NCBI GenBank assembly: GCA_022826245.1
Contig: JAJDVG010000024.1
Coordinates: 1-41,826, forward strand
Source: Gammaproteobacteria bacterium
GTDB taxonomy: Bacteria > Pseudomonadota > Gammaproteobacteria > Steroidobacterales > Rariloculaceae
Length of the DNA stretch: 41,826 nt
Reading direction: 5' to 3'
Position numbers and translations under genes: made by a program
Notes under the pieces: generated by a model
Told to the model about the DNA's origin: nothing
Database searches by the model: none
What the model saw: only the letters and a program-made list of their open reading frames with translations
Shown here: one piece after another, positions 31,701 through 40,883 of the stretch
Position numbering within the stretch: position 1 is the stretch's first letter
Layout: every line of letters begins with the position of its first letter

Positions 31701-34079
31701 ATGACAAGGGAGCTGTTCTTGGGAGACTACATCGTCCGACTGGCAGAGACGAATGCCAGGGACCTGCCGTTGGTCGGGGGCAAGAACGCGGCGCTGGGCG
31801 AGATGATCTGCAACCTTTCGCAGCTCGGCATCCGCGTGCCCGACGGTTTCGCAACCACGGTTCAGGCTTATCGGGAGTTCCTGCATCAGGACGGCCTGGC
31901 CGGCACCATTCAGGGCATTCTGACGGGCCTCGATGTCGACAATGTCGACGACCTCACGCATCGCGGCGCGGAAATACGCAACACCATCATGGGCACGCCG
32001 CTCCCGGCAGCGCTGCGTGAAGCCGTCTCCGCGGCGTGGTACGAACTGTGCGAAGACGACCAGGTCTCGGTTGCGATCCGCTCCTCCGCGGTGACCGAAG
32101 ACCTTCCGGATGCCTCGTTCGCGGGTCAGCAGGAGACCCTGCTCAACGTCACGGGGCTCGGCGACGTCATGTCCGGGATCCACGAAGTCTACGCGTCGAT
32201 GTACAACGACCGCGCGATCGCCTATCGCTTCCACCAGGGTTTCCGCGAAGCGCAGTTGTCAATGTCGGTGGGCGTGCAGAAGATGGTTCGCGCGGACATC
32301 GGCAGCGCCGGCGTCCTCTTCACGCTCGATACCGAGTCCGGGTTCCGCGATGTCGTGTTCATCACGTCGTCCTACGGCCTCGGCGAGACGGTGGTTCAGG
32401 GCGCCGTCAACCCGGACGAATTCTACGTCTACAAGCGCGCGCTGCGCGACGGCCATTACGCCATCGTCCGACGCACGCTCGGCTCCAAGGCGCGCAAGCT
32501 CGTCCACGGGCTCGGCAGCGACCAGCGCGTACGGCTCGTGGACGTCGATCATGCGGATCAGCAGCGCTTTTCGCTCAGCGACGAGGATGTGCTGGAACTC
32601 GCCCGCAAGGCGCTCATCATCGAGGAACACTACGGCCGCCCGATGGATATCGAATGGGCGAAGGACGGCACGGACGGCGAACTCTACATCCTGCAGGCCC
32701 GCCCCGAGACCGTGCAGAGCCGGCAGCACAGCGGCGCCATCCGCTATGCGCTCAAGGAACGCGGCCACGTGCTCGCCCGGGGACGGGCCATCGGCCAGCG
32801 GGTCGGCAGCGGTCGCGCACGTATCGTCGACAGCGCACGCGAAATGAACCTCATCGAGCACGGCGACGTGCTCGTCACCGACATGACCGATCCTGACTGG
32901 GAGCCGGTCATGCAACGCGCGGCGGCGATCGTCACCGACCGCGGCGGCCGGACCTGTCATGCAGCGATCATCGCGCGCGAACTGGGCGTACCCGCCGTCG
33001 TCGGCTGCGGCGACGCAACGGCGTCAGTCATCGACGGGCGCGACGTTACCGTTTCCTGCGCCGAGGGCGACGAAGGCATCGTCTACGCTGACAAGCTCGA
33101 TTTCGAGCAGCAGCACGTCAAGGTCGGCAAGCTTCCCGAACTGCCCGTCAAGATCATGATGAACGTCGGCAACCCGGACCGGGCGTTCACGCACGCGGCA
33201 ATACCGAACCAGGGGGTGGGCCTCGCGCGGCTCGAATACATCATCAACCGGACGATCGGCGTTCATCCGCTCGCGATCTCGAACTTCGACCAACAGGATA
33301 TCGAGGTGCGCGACGCGATCGCGCAGCAGATGGCGGGCTATCCGAACCCCGTGGTGTTCTTCATCGAAAAGCTCGCCGAAGGCATCGCGACGATTGCCGC
33401 CGCCTTCGCGCCCGATCCCGTCATCGTGAGGCTCTCCGACTTCAAGTCCAACGAGTACGCCAACCTGATCGGCGGCGAGCGCTACGAACCTCGCGAGGCG
33501 AACCCGATGCTCGGTTTTCGCGGCGCCGCGCGCTACGTCGACGAGGAATTCCGCCGCTGCTTCCGGCTCGAGTGCCGCGCCGTCAAGCGCGTGCGTGAAG
33601 AAATGGGCCTCGGCAACGTCCAGATCATGGTGCCGTTCGTGCGGACCGTGGGCGAGGCCGGGAAGGTAATCCAACTGCTCGACCAGAACGGCCTGAAGCG
33701 AGGCGAGCACGGGCTCAGGGTCTACATGATGTGCGAGATTCCGAGCAACGCGATGCTCGCGGATGAGTTCCTCGAACACTTCGACGGCATGTCGATCGGC
33801 TCCAACGACATGACGCAGCTCACGCTCGGTCTCGATCGCGACTCGGAGAGGATCGCGCCGCTGTTCGACGAGCGCGACCCGGCCGTCAAGCGGATGCTGG
33901 AAATGGTGATCGGCGCCTGCCGCGCCCACGGCAAGTATGCGGGCATCTGCGGCCAGGGCCCGTCGGATCACCCCGACCTCGCGCGCTGGCTCGTCGAGCA
34001 GGGAATCGACAGCATCTCGCTGAATCCGGACTCCGTGGTCGCCACGTGGCTCTATCTCGGCGAGCGCCAGGCGAGCTGA
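31701..34079 (+). CDS. ppsA: Phosphoenolpyruvate synthase
   Basis: The 792-residue protein has the ATP-grasp domain (LVGGKNAALGEM, VAIRSSAVTEDLPDASFAGQQ), the swivelling phosphohistidine domain with catalytic His420 in GGRTCHAAIIARELGVPAV, and the PEP-binding barrel (RLSDFKSNEYANLIGG, GSNDMTQLTLGLDRDS). It converts pyruvate, ATP and water to PEP, AMP and phosphate for gluconeogenesis. The start is ATG 31701. The divergent neighbour encodes its regulator PpsR. Confidence 0.96.
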   Translation: MTRELFLGDYIVRLAETNARDLPLVGGKNAALGEMICNLSQLGIRVPDGFATTVQAYREFLHQDGLAGTIQGILTGLDVDNVDDLTHRGAEIRNTIMGTPLPAALREAVSAAWYELCEDDQVSVAIRSSAVTEDLPDASFAGQQETLLNVTGLGDVMSGIHEVYASMYNDRAIAYRFHQGFREAQLSMSVGVQKMVRADIGSAGVLFTLDTESGFRDVVFITSSYGLGETVVQGAVNPDEFYVYKRALRDGHYAIVRRTLGSKARKLVHGLGSDQRVRLVDVDHADQQRFSLSDEDVLELARKALIIEEHYGRPMDIEWAKDGTDGELYILQARPETVQSRQHSGAIRYALKERGHVLARGRAIGQRVGSGRARIVDSAREMNLIEHGDVLVTDMTDPDWEPVMQRAAAIVTDRGGRTCHAAIIARELGVPAVVGCGDATASVIDGRDVTVSCAEGDEGIVYADKLDFEQQHVKVGKLPELPVKIMMNVGNPDRAFTHAAIPNQGVGLARLEYIINRTIGVHPLAISNFDQQDIEVRDAIAQQMAGYPNPVVFFIEKLAEGIATIAAAFAPDPVIVRLSDFKSNEYANLIGGERYEPREANPMLGFRGAARYVDEEFRRCFRLECRAVKRVREEMGLGNVQIMVPFVRTVGEAGKVIQLLDQNGLKRGEHGLRVYMMCEIPSNAMLADEFLEHFDGMSIGSNDMTQLTLGLDRDSERIAPLFDERDPAVKRMLEMVIGACRAHGKYAGICGQGPSDHPDLARWLVEQGIDSISLNPDSVVATWLYLGERQAS

Positions 34080-34173
34080 TCGCACGGTTGCGGGGCGGGC
34101 CGAACGCCGAGCCGGCTTCGGTCAAGACGCGGGTGAGGACGAGCGCGGGGAACACCGCGTCAGGACTTGCCGC

Positions 34174-34743
34174 TCAGCGGTCGAGCTGAAGCTTGAGCAG
34201 CCGTTCGCGATAGAATCTGAGTTCCCGAATCGAATCGTTGATGTCGGCAAGTGCAAGGTGCGTCGACTGCTTCTCGAACTGATCCGCGACATTCGGAGAC
34301 CAGAGGCGCGCGAGGATCTTGAGCGTCGACACATCGAGATTCCTGTAGTGAAAGTATCTCGCAAGCTCCGGCATATGGCGCACCAGAAATCGGCGGTCCT
34401 GACAGATTCCGTTGCCGCACATCGGCGAAGCTCCGGCCTCGGCGTAGCGGCGCAGGAACCTGAGCGTCGCCTGCTCCGCTTCGGCTTCGGTGACCGTGCT
34501 CTCGCGCACGCGGTCGGTGAGCCCCGACTCGCCGTGCTGCCGGGTATTCCACTCGTCCATGGCGCCGAGCACGGCATCGGACTGATGAATGGCGAATACC
34601 GGACCCTCGGCCAGGATGACGAGGTGCTTGTCCGTGACGACGGTTGCGATCTCGATGATCAGGTCCCGATCGGGGTCGAGACCCGTCATCTCGAGATCGA
34701 TCCAGACGAGGTTGTCGGGGTACCGCAAGCCGACCACTTCCAT
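34174..34743 (-). CDS. orn: Oligoribonuclease
   Basis: The 189-residue DEDDh exonuclease has D16 and E18 in [11 protein letters not shown], the middle Asp in [10 protein letters not shown], and the final His and Asp in [11 protein letters not shown]. Orn degrades 2-5 nt RNAs and the dinucleotide pGpG from cyclic-di-GMP breakdown. ATG 34743 was chosen because the catalytic domain begins there; an in-frame upstream ATG at 34770 would add nine residues. It is divergent from rsgA, 44 bp apart, an arrangement common in gammaproteobacteria. Confidence 0.95.
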   Translation of the reverse strand: MEVVGLRYPDNLVWIDLEMTGLDPDRDLIIEIATVVTDKHLVILAEGPVFAIHQSDAVLGAMDEWNTRQHGESGLTDRVRESTVTEAEAEQATLRFLRRYAEAGASPMCGNGICQDRRFLVRHMPELARYFHYRNLDVSTLKILARLWSPNVADQFEKQSTHLALADINDSIRELRFYRERLLKLQLDR

Positions 34744-34787
34744 GGTTCGATTGTAGCAGCCGCGGTGCACGGAAGCGGTTGAAATTC

Positions 34788-35687
34788 ATGCCCGAACGCG
34801 GTCTGGTCGTCGCCCGCCATCGGCGTCACGTTACCGTCGAAGGCGCCGCGGGCGCGCGGCATCAGTGCGCGCTGGCGAGCCGCCGGCTCAGGCCACTGGT
34901 CGGCGACGATGTCCGGTGGCAGCCGCAAGCGGACGGAAGCGGCATCGTGACCGGCGTCGCCGCGCGCCGGAGTCTGCTCACGCGGATCGACAGCCGCGGC
35001 CGCCGTGAGGCCGTAGCCGCCAATCTGAGCCAGATCCTCGTCGTTGCAGCGCCGGTACCTGGCCCCGACTGGGCGCTGCTCGACCGTTATCTGGTCGCTG
35101 CCGAACTCATGCCGGCGAAAGCCGTGATCGTCTTCAACAAATGCGACCTCATGAGCGCCGCGCCCGAACCGTTGCAGGACCTCGAGAGGATCGGCTACAC
35201 CGTCCGCGTGACGAGTGCCTTGCTCGGTACGGGCCTCGCGCAGCTTGCCGACGGCATGGCGCACGAGCGCGGCGTCGTCGTCGGCCAGTCCGGCACGGGC
35301 AAGTCGTCGCTGATCAATGCCCTGCTCGGCGAGCAGGCGCAGGCGGTCGGCGCGCTGACGGAAAAGGGCGACCATGGCCGCCACACCACGAGCGCCGCGA
35401 CGCTCTTCCGCCTCGCCAACGGCGGCGAGTTCATCGATTCGCCCGGCGTACGCAACTACGCGCCGTATATCGAATCCGTCGCCGAACTCGAACGCGGCTT
35501 CCGCGAGTTCCGCCCGCATCTGGGCGCATGCCGGTTCGACGACTGCCGCCACCTGGCGGAACCCGACTGCGCGGTCAAGGCCGCGCTCGATGTGGGCAGC
35601 ATCAGCCGGCGCCGCTACGAGAGCTATACGCAGCTCTGCGATCTGGTCGCCTCCGCCCGCAGATCTCACCGGGCGCCGCGATACTGA
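34788..35687 (+). CDS. rsgA: Ribosome small-subunit GTPase RsgA
   Basis: The 299-residue protein has the circularly permuted GTPase order typical of RsgA: G4 (FNKCDL) before G1 (GQSGTGKSSLINALLG), then the switch motif GRHTTSAATLF and G3 (FIDSPGVRNY). A C-terminal zinc site has CRFDDCRHLAEPDC. An OB-fold precedes the GTPase. RsgA helps maturation of the 30S subunit. ATG 34788 is preferred over TTG 34779. Confidence 0.95.
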   Translation: MPERGLVVARHRRHVTVEGAAGARHQCALASRRLRPLVGDDVRWQPQADGSGIVTGVAARRSLLTRIDSRGRREAVAANLSQILVVAAPVPGPDWALLDRYLVAAELMPAKAVIVFNKCDLMSAAPEPLQDLERIGYTVRVTSALLGTGLAQLADGMAHERGVVVGQSGTGKSSLINALLGEQAQAVGALTEKGDHGRHTTSAATLFRLANGGEFIDSPGVRNYAPYIESVAELERGFREFRPHLGACRFDDCRHLAEPDCAVKAALDVGSISRRRYESYTQLCDLVASARRSHRAPRY

Positions 35688-35699
35688 CGTGGATCTTCC

Positions 35700-35809
35700 G
35701 GGAAGCCGCACTACCGGTCGCTTGAGACACGCGGCAAATACATCCCTGTACGCTCCGCGCGCGCATCCCTGCGCGCGAGGGTCTCAAGCGACCGGTAGCG
35801 CGACTTCCC
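35700..35809. repeat. 110-bp structured inverted repeat with two internal hairpins
   Basis: Outer arms at 35700-35728 and 35781-35809 are inverted copies of 29 bp with two mismatches; 18 bp (35711-35728 and 35781-35798) match perfectly. Inside the 52-bp loop are two smaller hairpins: TACA-TCCC-TGTA (35739-35750) and a 7-bp CGCGCGC stem (35758-35777) with loop ATCCCT. The element lies between the convergent ends of rsgA and the HIT gene. It looks like a dispersed intergenic repeat and could also act as a bidirectional terminator. Confidence 0.75.
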
Positions 35810-35896
35810 TTGCGTTTGCGGCAGGCTGAACGTTCGGATGGCTCCCACACGTGCGCCTCGGCGATGCAGACCGGGGACCGGCGCCCGCTACATGAA

Positions 35897-36250
35897 TCAG
35901 CCGAGCGAGCCCCGCATCTGTCGCCCTCCGAGCACGTGCAGATGGGCGTGGAAAATGACCTGCCCGCCTTCGCTATTGACGTTCATGGCGACGCGGTAGC
36001 CCGGCAGGTCCCGTTCGGCCGCGAGCGTCTTGGCGACGAGCATGAGGCGGCCGGCGAGTTCGGCCCCGGAGTCGTCGAACTCATCGAGCGTCGCGAGGTG
36101 GGCCTTGGGTACGACGAGACCGTGAAACGGCGCTTGCGGGTTGACGTCGGCGAACGCGAACACCTCGTCGTCCTCGTAGAGCTTCTCGCAGGGAATCGCT
36201 CCCGCCACGATCTTGCAGAACAGGCAGTCGGGATCCGTCCTGACGCTCAC
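35897..36250 (-). CDS. HIT family nucleotide hydrolase (HinT-like)
   Basis: The 117-residue protein has the histidine triad H101-x-H103-x-H105 in [11 protein letters not shown], the N-terminal CLFCKIVAG and a central [13 protein letters not shown]. Members hydrolyse AMP-lysine and other purine phosphoramidates. Its start overlaps the recR stop by 4 bp, so it is translationally coupled to the DNA-repair gene, as the last gene of the dnaX operon. Confidence 0.93.
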   Translation of the reverse strand: MSVRTDPDCLFCKIVAGAIPCEKLYEDDEVFAFADVNPQAPFHGLVVPKAHLATLDEFDDSGAELAGRLMLVAKTLAAERDLPGYRVAMNVNSEGGQVIFHAHLHVLGGRQMRGSLG

Positions 36251-36879
36251 AGTTCAAACTCCTCGGAGCCCGATGTGTCCATTTCGCGCCGGCCGCTGAA
36301 GGCGCGCGCAAGCGTACCGCCGTCGATGAATTCAAGTTCCCCGCCGACCGGCACGCCGTAGGCGATTCGGCTTGCGCGGACGCCGTGCTTGCGTGCTTGC
36401 GCGGCGATGAGGTCGGCGGTCGCGTCGCCTTCGACAGTAACGCTCGTCGCGATCACGACCTCCGTCACCGAGTCCTCCGCCAGGCGCTGCTCGAGCATCT
36501 CGAGCCCCAGTTCGCCGGGCCCTATGCCGTCGATCGGCGAAAGATGGCCCATCAGCACGAAGTAGCGTCCGCGATACGCTGCCGACTGCTCGATCGCCAC
36601 GAGATCCGCCGGCATCTCGACCACGCAGATTTGCGCGTCGTCGCGCCGGTCGCTCGAACAGAAGCGGCAGACAGTCTCCTCGGTCAACATCCGGCAGCGC
36701 TCGCAGTTGCCGATTTTTTCGGTTGCATCGGCCAGCGTCCGGGCGAGGCTCACGCCGCCCTCGCGGTCGCGCTGCAGCAGGTGGAAGGCCATTCGCTGCG
36801 CACCCTTTGCGCCGACGCCGGGCAGGCACTGCAGCGCCCCGATGAGTTCCCGCAGCAACGGTGAGTAGGCGCTGCTCAC
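36247..36879 (-). CDS. recR: Recombination mediator RecR
   Basis: The 210-residue protein has the N-terminal helix-hairpin-helix ([20 protein letters not shown]), the zinc finger C59-x2-C62...C71-x2-C74, and a Toprim domain ([25 protein letters not shown]). It works with RecF/RecO to load RecA on gaps. It starts 2 bp after ybaB, and its stop overlaps the HIT gene. Confidence 0.96.
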   Translation of the reverse strand: MSSAYSPLLRELIGALQCLPGVGAKGAQRMAFHLLQRDREGGVSLARTLADATEKIGNCERCRMLTEETVCRFCSSDRRDDAQICVVEMPADLVAIEQSAAYRGRYFVLMGHLSPIDGIGPGELGLEMLEQRLAEDSVTEVVIATSVTVEGDATADLIAAQARKHGVRASRIAYGVPVGGELEFIDGGTLARAFSGRREMDTSGSEEFEL

Positions 36880-36881
36880 GG

Positions 36882-37202
36882 TCAGAACGGCAGCTTGAAC
36901 CCGTCGGGAAGCGGGAGCCCACCGGTGACCGACGACAGGTGCTCCTGCACGGCGCGCTCGACCTTGCGGTTGGCGTCGTTGCAGGCCGCTGCGATCAGGT
37001 CCTCGAGCATCTCCCGGTCGTCCTGCATGAGGTCGTCCTCGATCGACACGCGCCGGACTTCGTGCTTGCAGGTCATCGTCACCTTGACCATGCCGCCGCC
37101 GGCCTCACCCTGCACCTCGATCGACGCAAGCTCGTCCTGCGCCTTCTGCATGTTCTCCTGCATCTGCTGAGCTTGCTTCATCAATTGTGACAAGCCTTTC
37201 AT
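36882..37202 (-). CDS. ybaB: YbaB/EbfC nucleoid-associated protein
   Basis: The 106-residue protein starts [19 protein letters not shown] and has [24 protein letters not shown] in two blocks and [14 protein letters not shown]. It is a small DNA-binding dimer of the YbaB/EbfC family, encoded between dnaX and recR in most proteobacteria. It lies 45 bp after dnaX and 2 bp before recR. Confidence 0.95.
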   Translation of the reverse strand: MKGLSQLMKQAQQMQENMQKAQDELASIEVQGEAGGGMVKVTMTCKHEVRRVSIEDDLMQDDREMLEDLIAAACNDANRKVERAVQEHLSSVTGGLPLPDGFKLPF

Positions 37203-37247
37203 ACGGTACCTCTTCGCGTGTAGCCCCCGGCGTAGCCCCGCGAGCCG

Positions 37248-38975
37248 CTAGTCGTCGACCGGTTCGATGCTGTCCGACTCGATGACGGCGCCGAACTCTT
37301 TCTGGATGGCCTGCACGGTCGCATCGGACTCGATGGCCTCGCGCGCTGCGCGCATTCGCTTGTCTTCACCCGCAAGCCTGATGTCAGCCGGCGTCTGGCC
37401 CCGCGGCTCACCCGGCGTGATCCTGATCCTGATCTCGCGCCCCAGGTACTCGCGCAGTACGCCGGCCAGCCGCTCGCGCAGTTGCTGCGTGTTGAACTTC
37501 TCCTTGTCTCTCGCGAGCACGAGATCGAGTTGCGATTCGGTCGCCTCCCGCAGCTCGCAGTGATCGGCCAACTGGCGCGCCAGTCCACGCACATCGGCAT
37601 CGTGCAGCAGCTTGTTCCAGTCGCTGACGGCGGACTCGAAGTCCGGGTTCGCAGGCGCCGGTACCGAACTCGCAGGATTGCCGTTGGACGCCGGACCGGG
37701 CGCGCGTGGGGGCGGCTGCGACGGCCCCTCGGCCGCCTCGCGGCCAATCCGCTCCCCGGCCTCGCGCGCGGGCGGTTCCAGCGGCGCGCTTCGGCTGGCA
37801 AGGGTACGCGCGGGCTTCGAGCCCTTTCCCGCGCGTTGCCCACCGGCGGCCACCGCGGGGCGCGTTGTCGCGGTCGCCGACTCCGGCTCGGACTCCTGCA
37901 CGGGGCGGAACGCGAGCATCCTGAGCATCGTCATCTCGAAGCTGATTCGCTGATCGCGGCAGACCTCGATGTCGCGGCGTCCCTGCACGGCAATCTGAAA
38001 GAAGAGCTGGGCGTCCTCGGGAGACACTCGTTCGGCAAGCGCCACGAGGGCTTGCGGATCCTCGTCGCTCCTGCGGTCCTTGACGAGCTGGAGCACCGCA
38101 ATCCTCTGCAGCGTGTATGCGAGTTCGTCGAGCACGGCGCCATAGCTCGGAGCGAGCTCGTCGAGCCTGTCCACTTCGGCAAGCAGCGCCGACCCGTCCT
38201 CGTTCGCCAGCGCCTCGAGCATGGTCAGCACGTGACCCCGATCGATGGTGCCGAGCATCGAATTGATCTCGGCCGCCCTGATTCCGCCGCCGCCGAAGGC
38301 GATGCCCTGGTCGAGCAGGCTCAATGCATCGCGCATGCTGCCGTCGGCGGCCGTCGCGATGGCCTTGAGCCCGTCGTCCTCGGCGTCGACCGCCTCCTCG
38401 GAGCAGATCGTGCTCAACTGGGCATGGATCTGGGCACGCGTGAGTTTCTTGAGGTTGAACTGCAGACAGCGCGACAGCACGGTCACGGGCAGCTTCTGGG
38501 GATCGGTGGTGGCAAAGAGGAACTTGACGTGCGGCGGCGGCTCCTCGAGCGTCTTGAGCAGCGCGTTAAATGAGTGGCCGGACAGCATGTGCACTTCGTC
38601 GATCAGATAGACCTTGAAGCGGCCGCGCGTCGGCATGTACTGGACGTTGTCGAGCAGCTCGCGGGTGTCGTCGACGCGCGTTCGAGATGCTGCGTCGACC
38701 TCGATCAGATCGACGAAACGGCCCTCGTCGATCGCAACGCAGGCATCGCAGACTCCGCAGGGCTCATCGGCGATGCCCTCGGCGCAGTTAAGCGCCTTCG
38801 CGAGGATCCGCGCGACGGTCGTCTTGCCGACACCGCGCGTTCCGGCGAAGAGATACGCATGGTGCAAGCGCTTCGCGGCAAGCGAATTGACCAGCGCCTG
38901 CACCACGTGCGACTGGCCGACCATGGCGTCGAAACGCCGGGGCCGCCACTTCAGTGCCAGGACCGTATAGCTCAC
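37248..38975 (-). CDS. dnaX: DNA polymerase III subunit gamma/tau
   Basis: The 575-residue AAA+ clamp-loader subunit has Walker A GTRGVGKT (45-52), zinc cysteines at 64, 73, 76 and 79, Walker B/sensor DEVHMLSGHSFNALLKTLEEPP in two overlapping blocks, and a Pro/Ala-rich linker before the C-terminal tau domain. I see no A-rich slippery site of the E. coli type, so a gamma form by frameshifting is not evident. The SRP RNA gene lies 32 bp upstream on the same strand. Confidence 0.96.
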   Translation of the reverse strand: MSYTVLALKWRPRRFDAMVGQSHVVQALVNSLAAKRLHHAYLFAGTRGVGKTTVARILAKALNCAEGIADEPCGVCDACVAIDEGRFVDLIEVDAASRTRVDDTRELLDNVQYMPTRGRFKVYLIDEVHMLSGHSFNALLKTLEEPPPHVKFLFATTDPQKLPVTVLSRCLQFNLKKLTRAQIHAQLSTICSEEAVDAEDDGLKAIATAADGSMRDALSLLDQGIAFGGGGIRAAEINSMLGTIDRGHVLTMLEALANEDGSALLAEVDRLDELAPSYGAVLDELAYTLQRIAVLQLVKDRRSDEDPQALVALAERVSPEDAQLFFQIAVQGRRDIEVCRDQRISFEMTMLRMLAFRPVQESEPESATATTRPAVAAGGQRAGKGSKPARTLASRSAPLEPPAREAGERIGREAAEGPSQPPPRAPGPASNGNPASSVPAPANPDFESAVSDWNKLLHDADVRGLARQLADHCELREATESQLDLVLARDKEKFNTQQLRERLAGVLREYLGREIRIRITPGEPRGQTPADIRLAGEDKRMRAAREAIESDATVQAIQKEFGAVIESDSIEPVDD

Positions 38976-39007
38976 GGGATACGCCGATCGTCCTCGTACA
39001 ACGGTAA

Positions 39008-39117
39008 AGTCCGCGCCAGCCCGACCCCGGCACCCGACCCGGCCACTACCGCTGCTCCCTTCCGGGCCTGACGGGGTTCGCGGCTGGTCGTCGCGGGGGA
39101 ACCGACGCGGACCCGCC
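39008..39117 (-). ncRNA. ffs: Small signal recognition particle RNA (4.5S)
   Basis: On the minus strand the conserved core GTCAGGCCCGGAAGGGAGCA appears, the Ffh-binding apical loop with GGAA tetraloop. The ends pair as GTCCGCG (5') with CGCGGAC (3'). The position directly upstream of dnaX is typical in proteobacteria. The exact 5' and 3' ends are approximate. No T-run terminator follows. Confidence 0.93.
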
Positions 39118-39271
39118 GTACTTTACCAACCGCAGCACGTCGGCGCACGAGCGCCCGTTCATCGCGGCGCGGGACGGCTATCGGTCGGCGAGACGTCCCT
39201 CACGTGTTTCTACGCGATCTCGCCAGAAACCTCCCGGACACCGCGCCCCGACCGCATGGTATTCTGCCCGC

Positions 39272-39487
39272 GTGAACAGCGATACGAAGATCATCCCGAC
39301 TATCGTTGGCGTCGGCCTGACGCTGGCGGGGCTGTCGCTACAGCAATGGGGATCGACTCGAAACGACATCTCCGGTCTGCGCAGCGAGGTGTCCGACTTG
39401 CGCGAGCGCGTTGCACGAATCGAAACGCGCCTGGAGTACGCACTCCCGCTTCCTGCCGATCCTTCCGCCGGGCAACCCGCAGACTGA
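39272..39487 (+). CDS. Small membrane-anchored coiled-coil protein
   Basis: The 71-residue protein has one hydrophobic segment (IIPTIVGVGLTLAGLSLQQW, about 7-26) followed by a short coiled coil (LRSEVSDLRERVARIETRLE) and a Pro/Ala tail. This layout is common in small membrane or phage-holin-like proteins. No family is recognised. It is a likely real gene because the frame has a coherent protein-like design, but it stands alone. Confidence 0.5.
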   Translation: MNSDTKIIPTIVGVGLTLAGLSLQQWGSTRNDISGLRSEVSDLRERVARIETRLEYALPLPADPSAGQPAD

Positions 39488-39515
39488 CCCTCTCATTACC
39501 GGCACCTTTACGTTG

Positions 39516-40007
39516 CTATAGCCATCTACGGACTTTGTCCGTGTAGGCCGCGTAGTGAGCTGCGAACTTTCGCTGCAGATAAGCCTCTTCCCGTGCGATC
39601 ACGCCCCAGGACAAGAGGATCGCGTCGAGAACGGCCAATCCGACGAGCCACAGGCTGTTCGCCCATACGCCGACTCCGACGAGAAGCAGGACCATCGCCA
39701 GATAGATCGGGTTCCTCGAGAATCTGTAGGGTCCGGTTTGCACGATGACATCGGTCGGTTCGTTCGTCGGAATGGACGCGCCGCCCGCACGCATCGTTCG
39801 AACGGCCCACAAGAAGATCGCCAGCGCCACAACGACGGTGACCGGGCCGCCGATACCGGCGAGGCTATCAGGGAGGAACCGCGCCGGTACAAGTGCCCGC
39901 AAGCCCAGACCAACGGCGAGCAACAGGCCGAGCATCAACGGCGGATGAAACGCGACGCCGGCATGGTCGGGAGCAGCGTCGTTTCTGGATTCGTCCGGGG
40001 TGGGCAT
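39516..40007 (-). CDS. Isoprenylcysteine carboxyl methyltransferase-like membrane protein
   Basis: The protein has 163 residues from ATG 40007 and several transmembrane segments. The family motif is GPYRFSRNPIYLAMVLLLVGVGVW, here read in two blocks, followed by REEAYLQRKFAAHYAAYTDKVRRWL. Bacterial members are ICMT/PEMT-type methyltransferases with largely unknown substrates. It is divergent from the tRNA-Ser gene. Confidence 0.87.
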   Translation of the reverse strand: MPTPDESRNDAAPDHAGVAFHPPLMLGLLLAVGLGLRALVPARFLPDSLAGIGGPVTVVVALAIFLWAVRTMRAGGASIPTNEPTDVIVQTGPYRFSRNPIYLAMVLLLVGVGVWANSLWLVGLAVLDAILLSWGVIAREEAYLQRKFAAHYAAYTDKVRRWL

Positions 40008-40067
40008 CTGCTTGCCTGTTCGGTTTACACTACGCTCGCTGCGGCCGGGACAGGCGCACACCGAGAC

Positions 40068-40158
40068 GGAGAGGTGGCCGAGTGGTCGAAGGCGCTTGAT
40101 TGGAGTTCAAGTAGGCGGTTATACCGTCTCGTGGGTTCGAATCCCACCCTCTCCGCCA
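40068..40158 (+). tRNA. tRNA-Ser (anticodon GGA)
   Basis: A complete serine tRNA with acceptor arms GGAGAGG (40068-40074) and CCTCTCC (40148-40154), discriminator G and encoded CCA. The anticodon stem CTTGA/TCAAG encloses TTGGAGT, with GGA at 40102-40104. A long variable arm separates the anticodon and T arms, as expected for Ser. The T loop contains GGTTCGAATCC. Confidence 0.97.
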
Positions 40159-40164
40159 CTTTCC

Positions 40165-40788
40165 CTAGGGTCCACTCCCGACACGCTCCGCCGAAACAAT
40201 CATCACGTTCGACGTGAGCATCTGACCGTCGGTATAGGGATCCTCGCTTGGCCCGTTTGCGTCAAGGCCGTGAATCGCGCGGACGATATCCATTCCCTCC
40301 ACGACCCTTCCGAAGGCCGCGAATCCGAGGCCGTCAGGGTTTCGCGTTTCGCCGTAGTCCAGGGCTGGCTGGTCCCCGATGCAGATGAAGAAGGCTTCGC
40401 CGCTTGCGGTGCCGGGGTCGGTTCGCGCCAGAGAGATCACACCGTCTTCATGCAGGATACCCGTCTCCTGCGTGGTTTCGTGCTCGACCGGCGGCAATCG
40501 CCTCGCTTCATCCGTCACGCCGCCCTGAATCACTTCGATCAACGGGCTTCCGTTGTCGTTTTCCAGGGTGACCACGCGATAGAACGCGGCGCCATCGTAG
40601 TATCCGGCATCGACGTAGGCGAGAAAGCTCGCCGATGACAGCGGTGCCCTCTCTTCGTCGACCTCGATCGTGATCGCGCCGAGTTCCGTCTCCAGCACGA
40701 CGAGAGTCTGGGCATCAGCGGTGGAAAACAGAGGGATCGCCAGTGACAGAACCGCGACGATCAGCGGGATGGTTCGTGCGCTGCTCAT
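40165..40788 (-). CDS. Exported cyclophilin-type peptidyl-prolyl isomerase
   Basis: The protein has 207 residues with a signal peptide (VAVLSLAIPLFSTADAQ). The cyclophilin core has VVLETELGAITIEVDEERAP, YYDGAAFYRVV, GVISLARTDPGTASGEAFFICIGD in two blocks, and LGFAAFGRVVEGMDIV. It should isomerise prolyl bonds of exported proteins in the periplasm. Its start overlaps the stop of a truncated VOC-like frame by 4 bp, which may affect translation. Confidence 0.92.
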   Translation of the reverse strand: MSSARTIPLIVAVLSLAIPLFSTADAQTLVVLETELGAITIEVDEERAPLSSASFLAYVDAGYYDGAAFYRVVTLENDNGSPLIEVIQGGVTDEARRLPPVEHETTQETGILHEDGVISLARTDPGTASGEAFFICIGDQPALDYGETRNPDGLGFAAFGRVVEGMDIVRAIHGLDANGPSEDPYTDGQMLTSNVMIVSAERVGSGP

Positions 40789-40883
40789 ACGGTGCGTCCG
40801 GCTGTCAGACGCTGCGCTTCGCGGTAGAAATCGCAAGCGTCGCGGCAGTTGCCGCTGAAGCTGAGATACGTGTCGAGTGTCAT
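40785..40883 (-). pseudogene. Truncated VOC/PhnB-like N-terminal fragment
   Basis: The 32-residue frame MTLDTYLSFSGNCRDACDFY... matches the first beta-alpha unit of PhnB/VOC-family proteins, where GNCREA-x-x-FY is typical. It then stops at once, while full members have about 130-150 residues. Its stop overlaps the cyclophilin start codon by 4 bp. It is probably a decayed remnant, but could now serve as a translated leader. Confidence 0.6.

Noticed and set aside
37248..38975. Programmed frameshift in dnaX producing gamma
   Set aside because: No A-rich slippery heptamer with a downstream hairpin was seen, so there is no sequence support.
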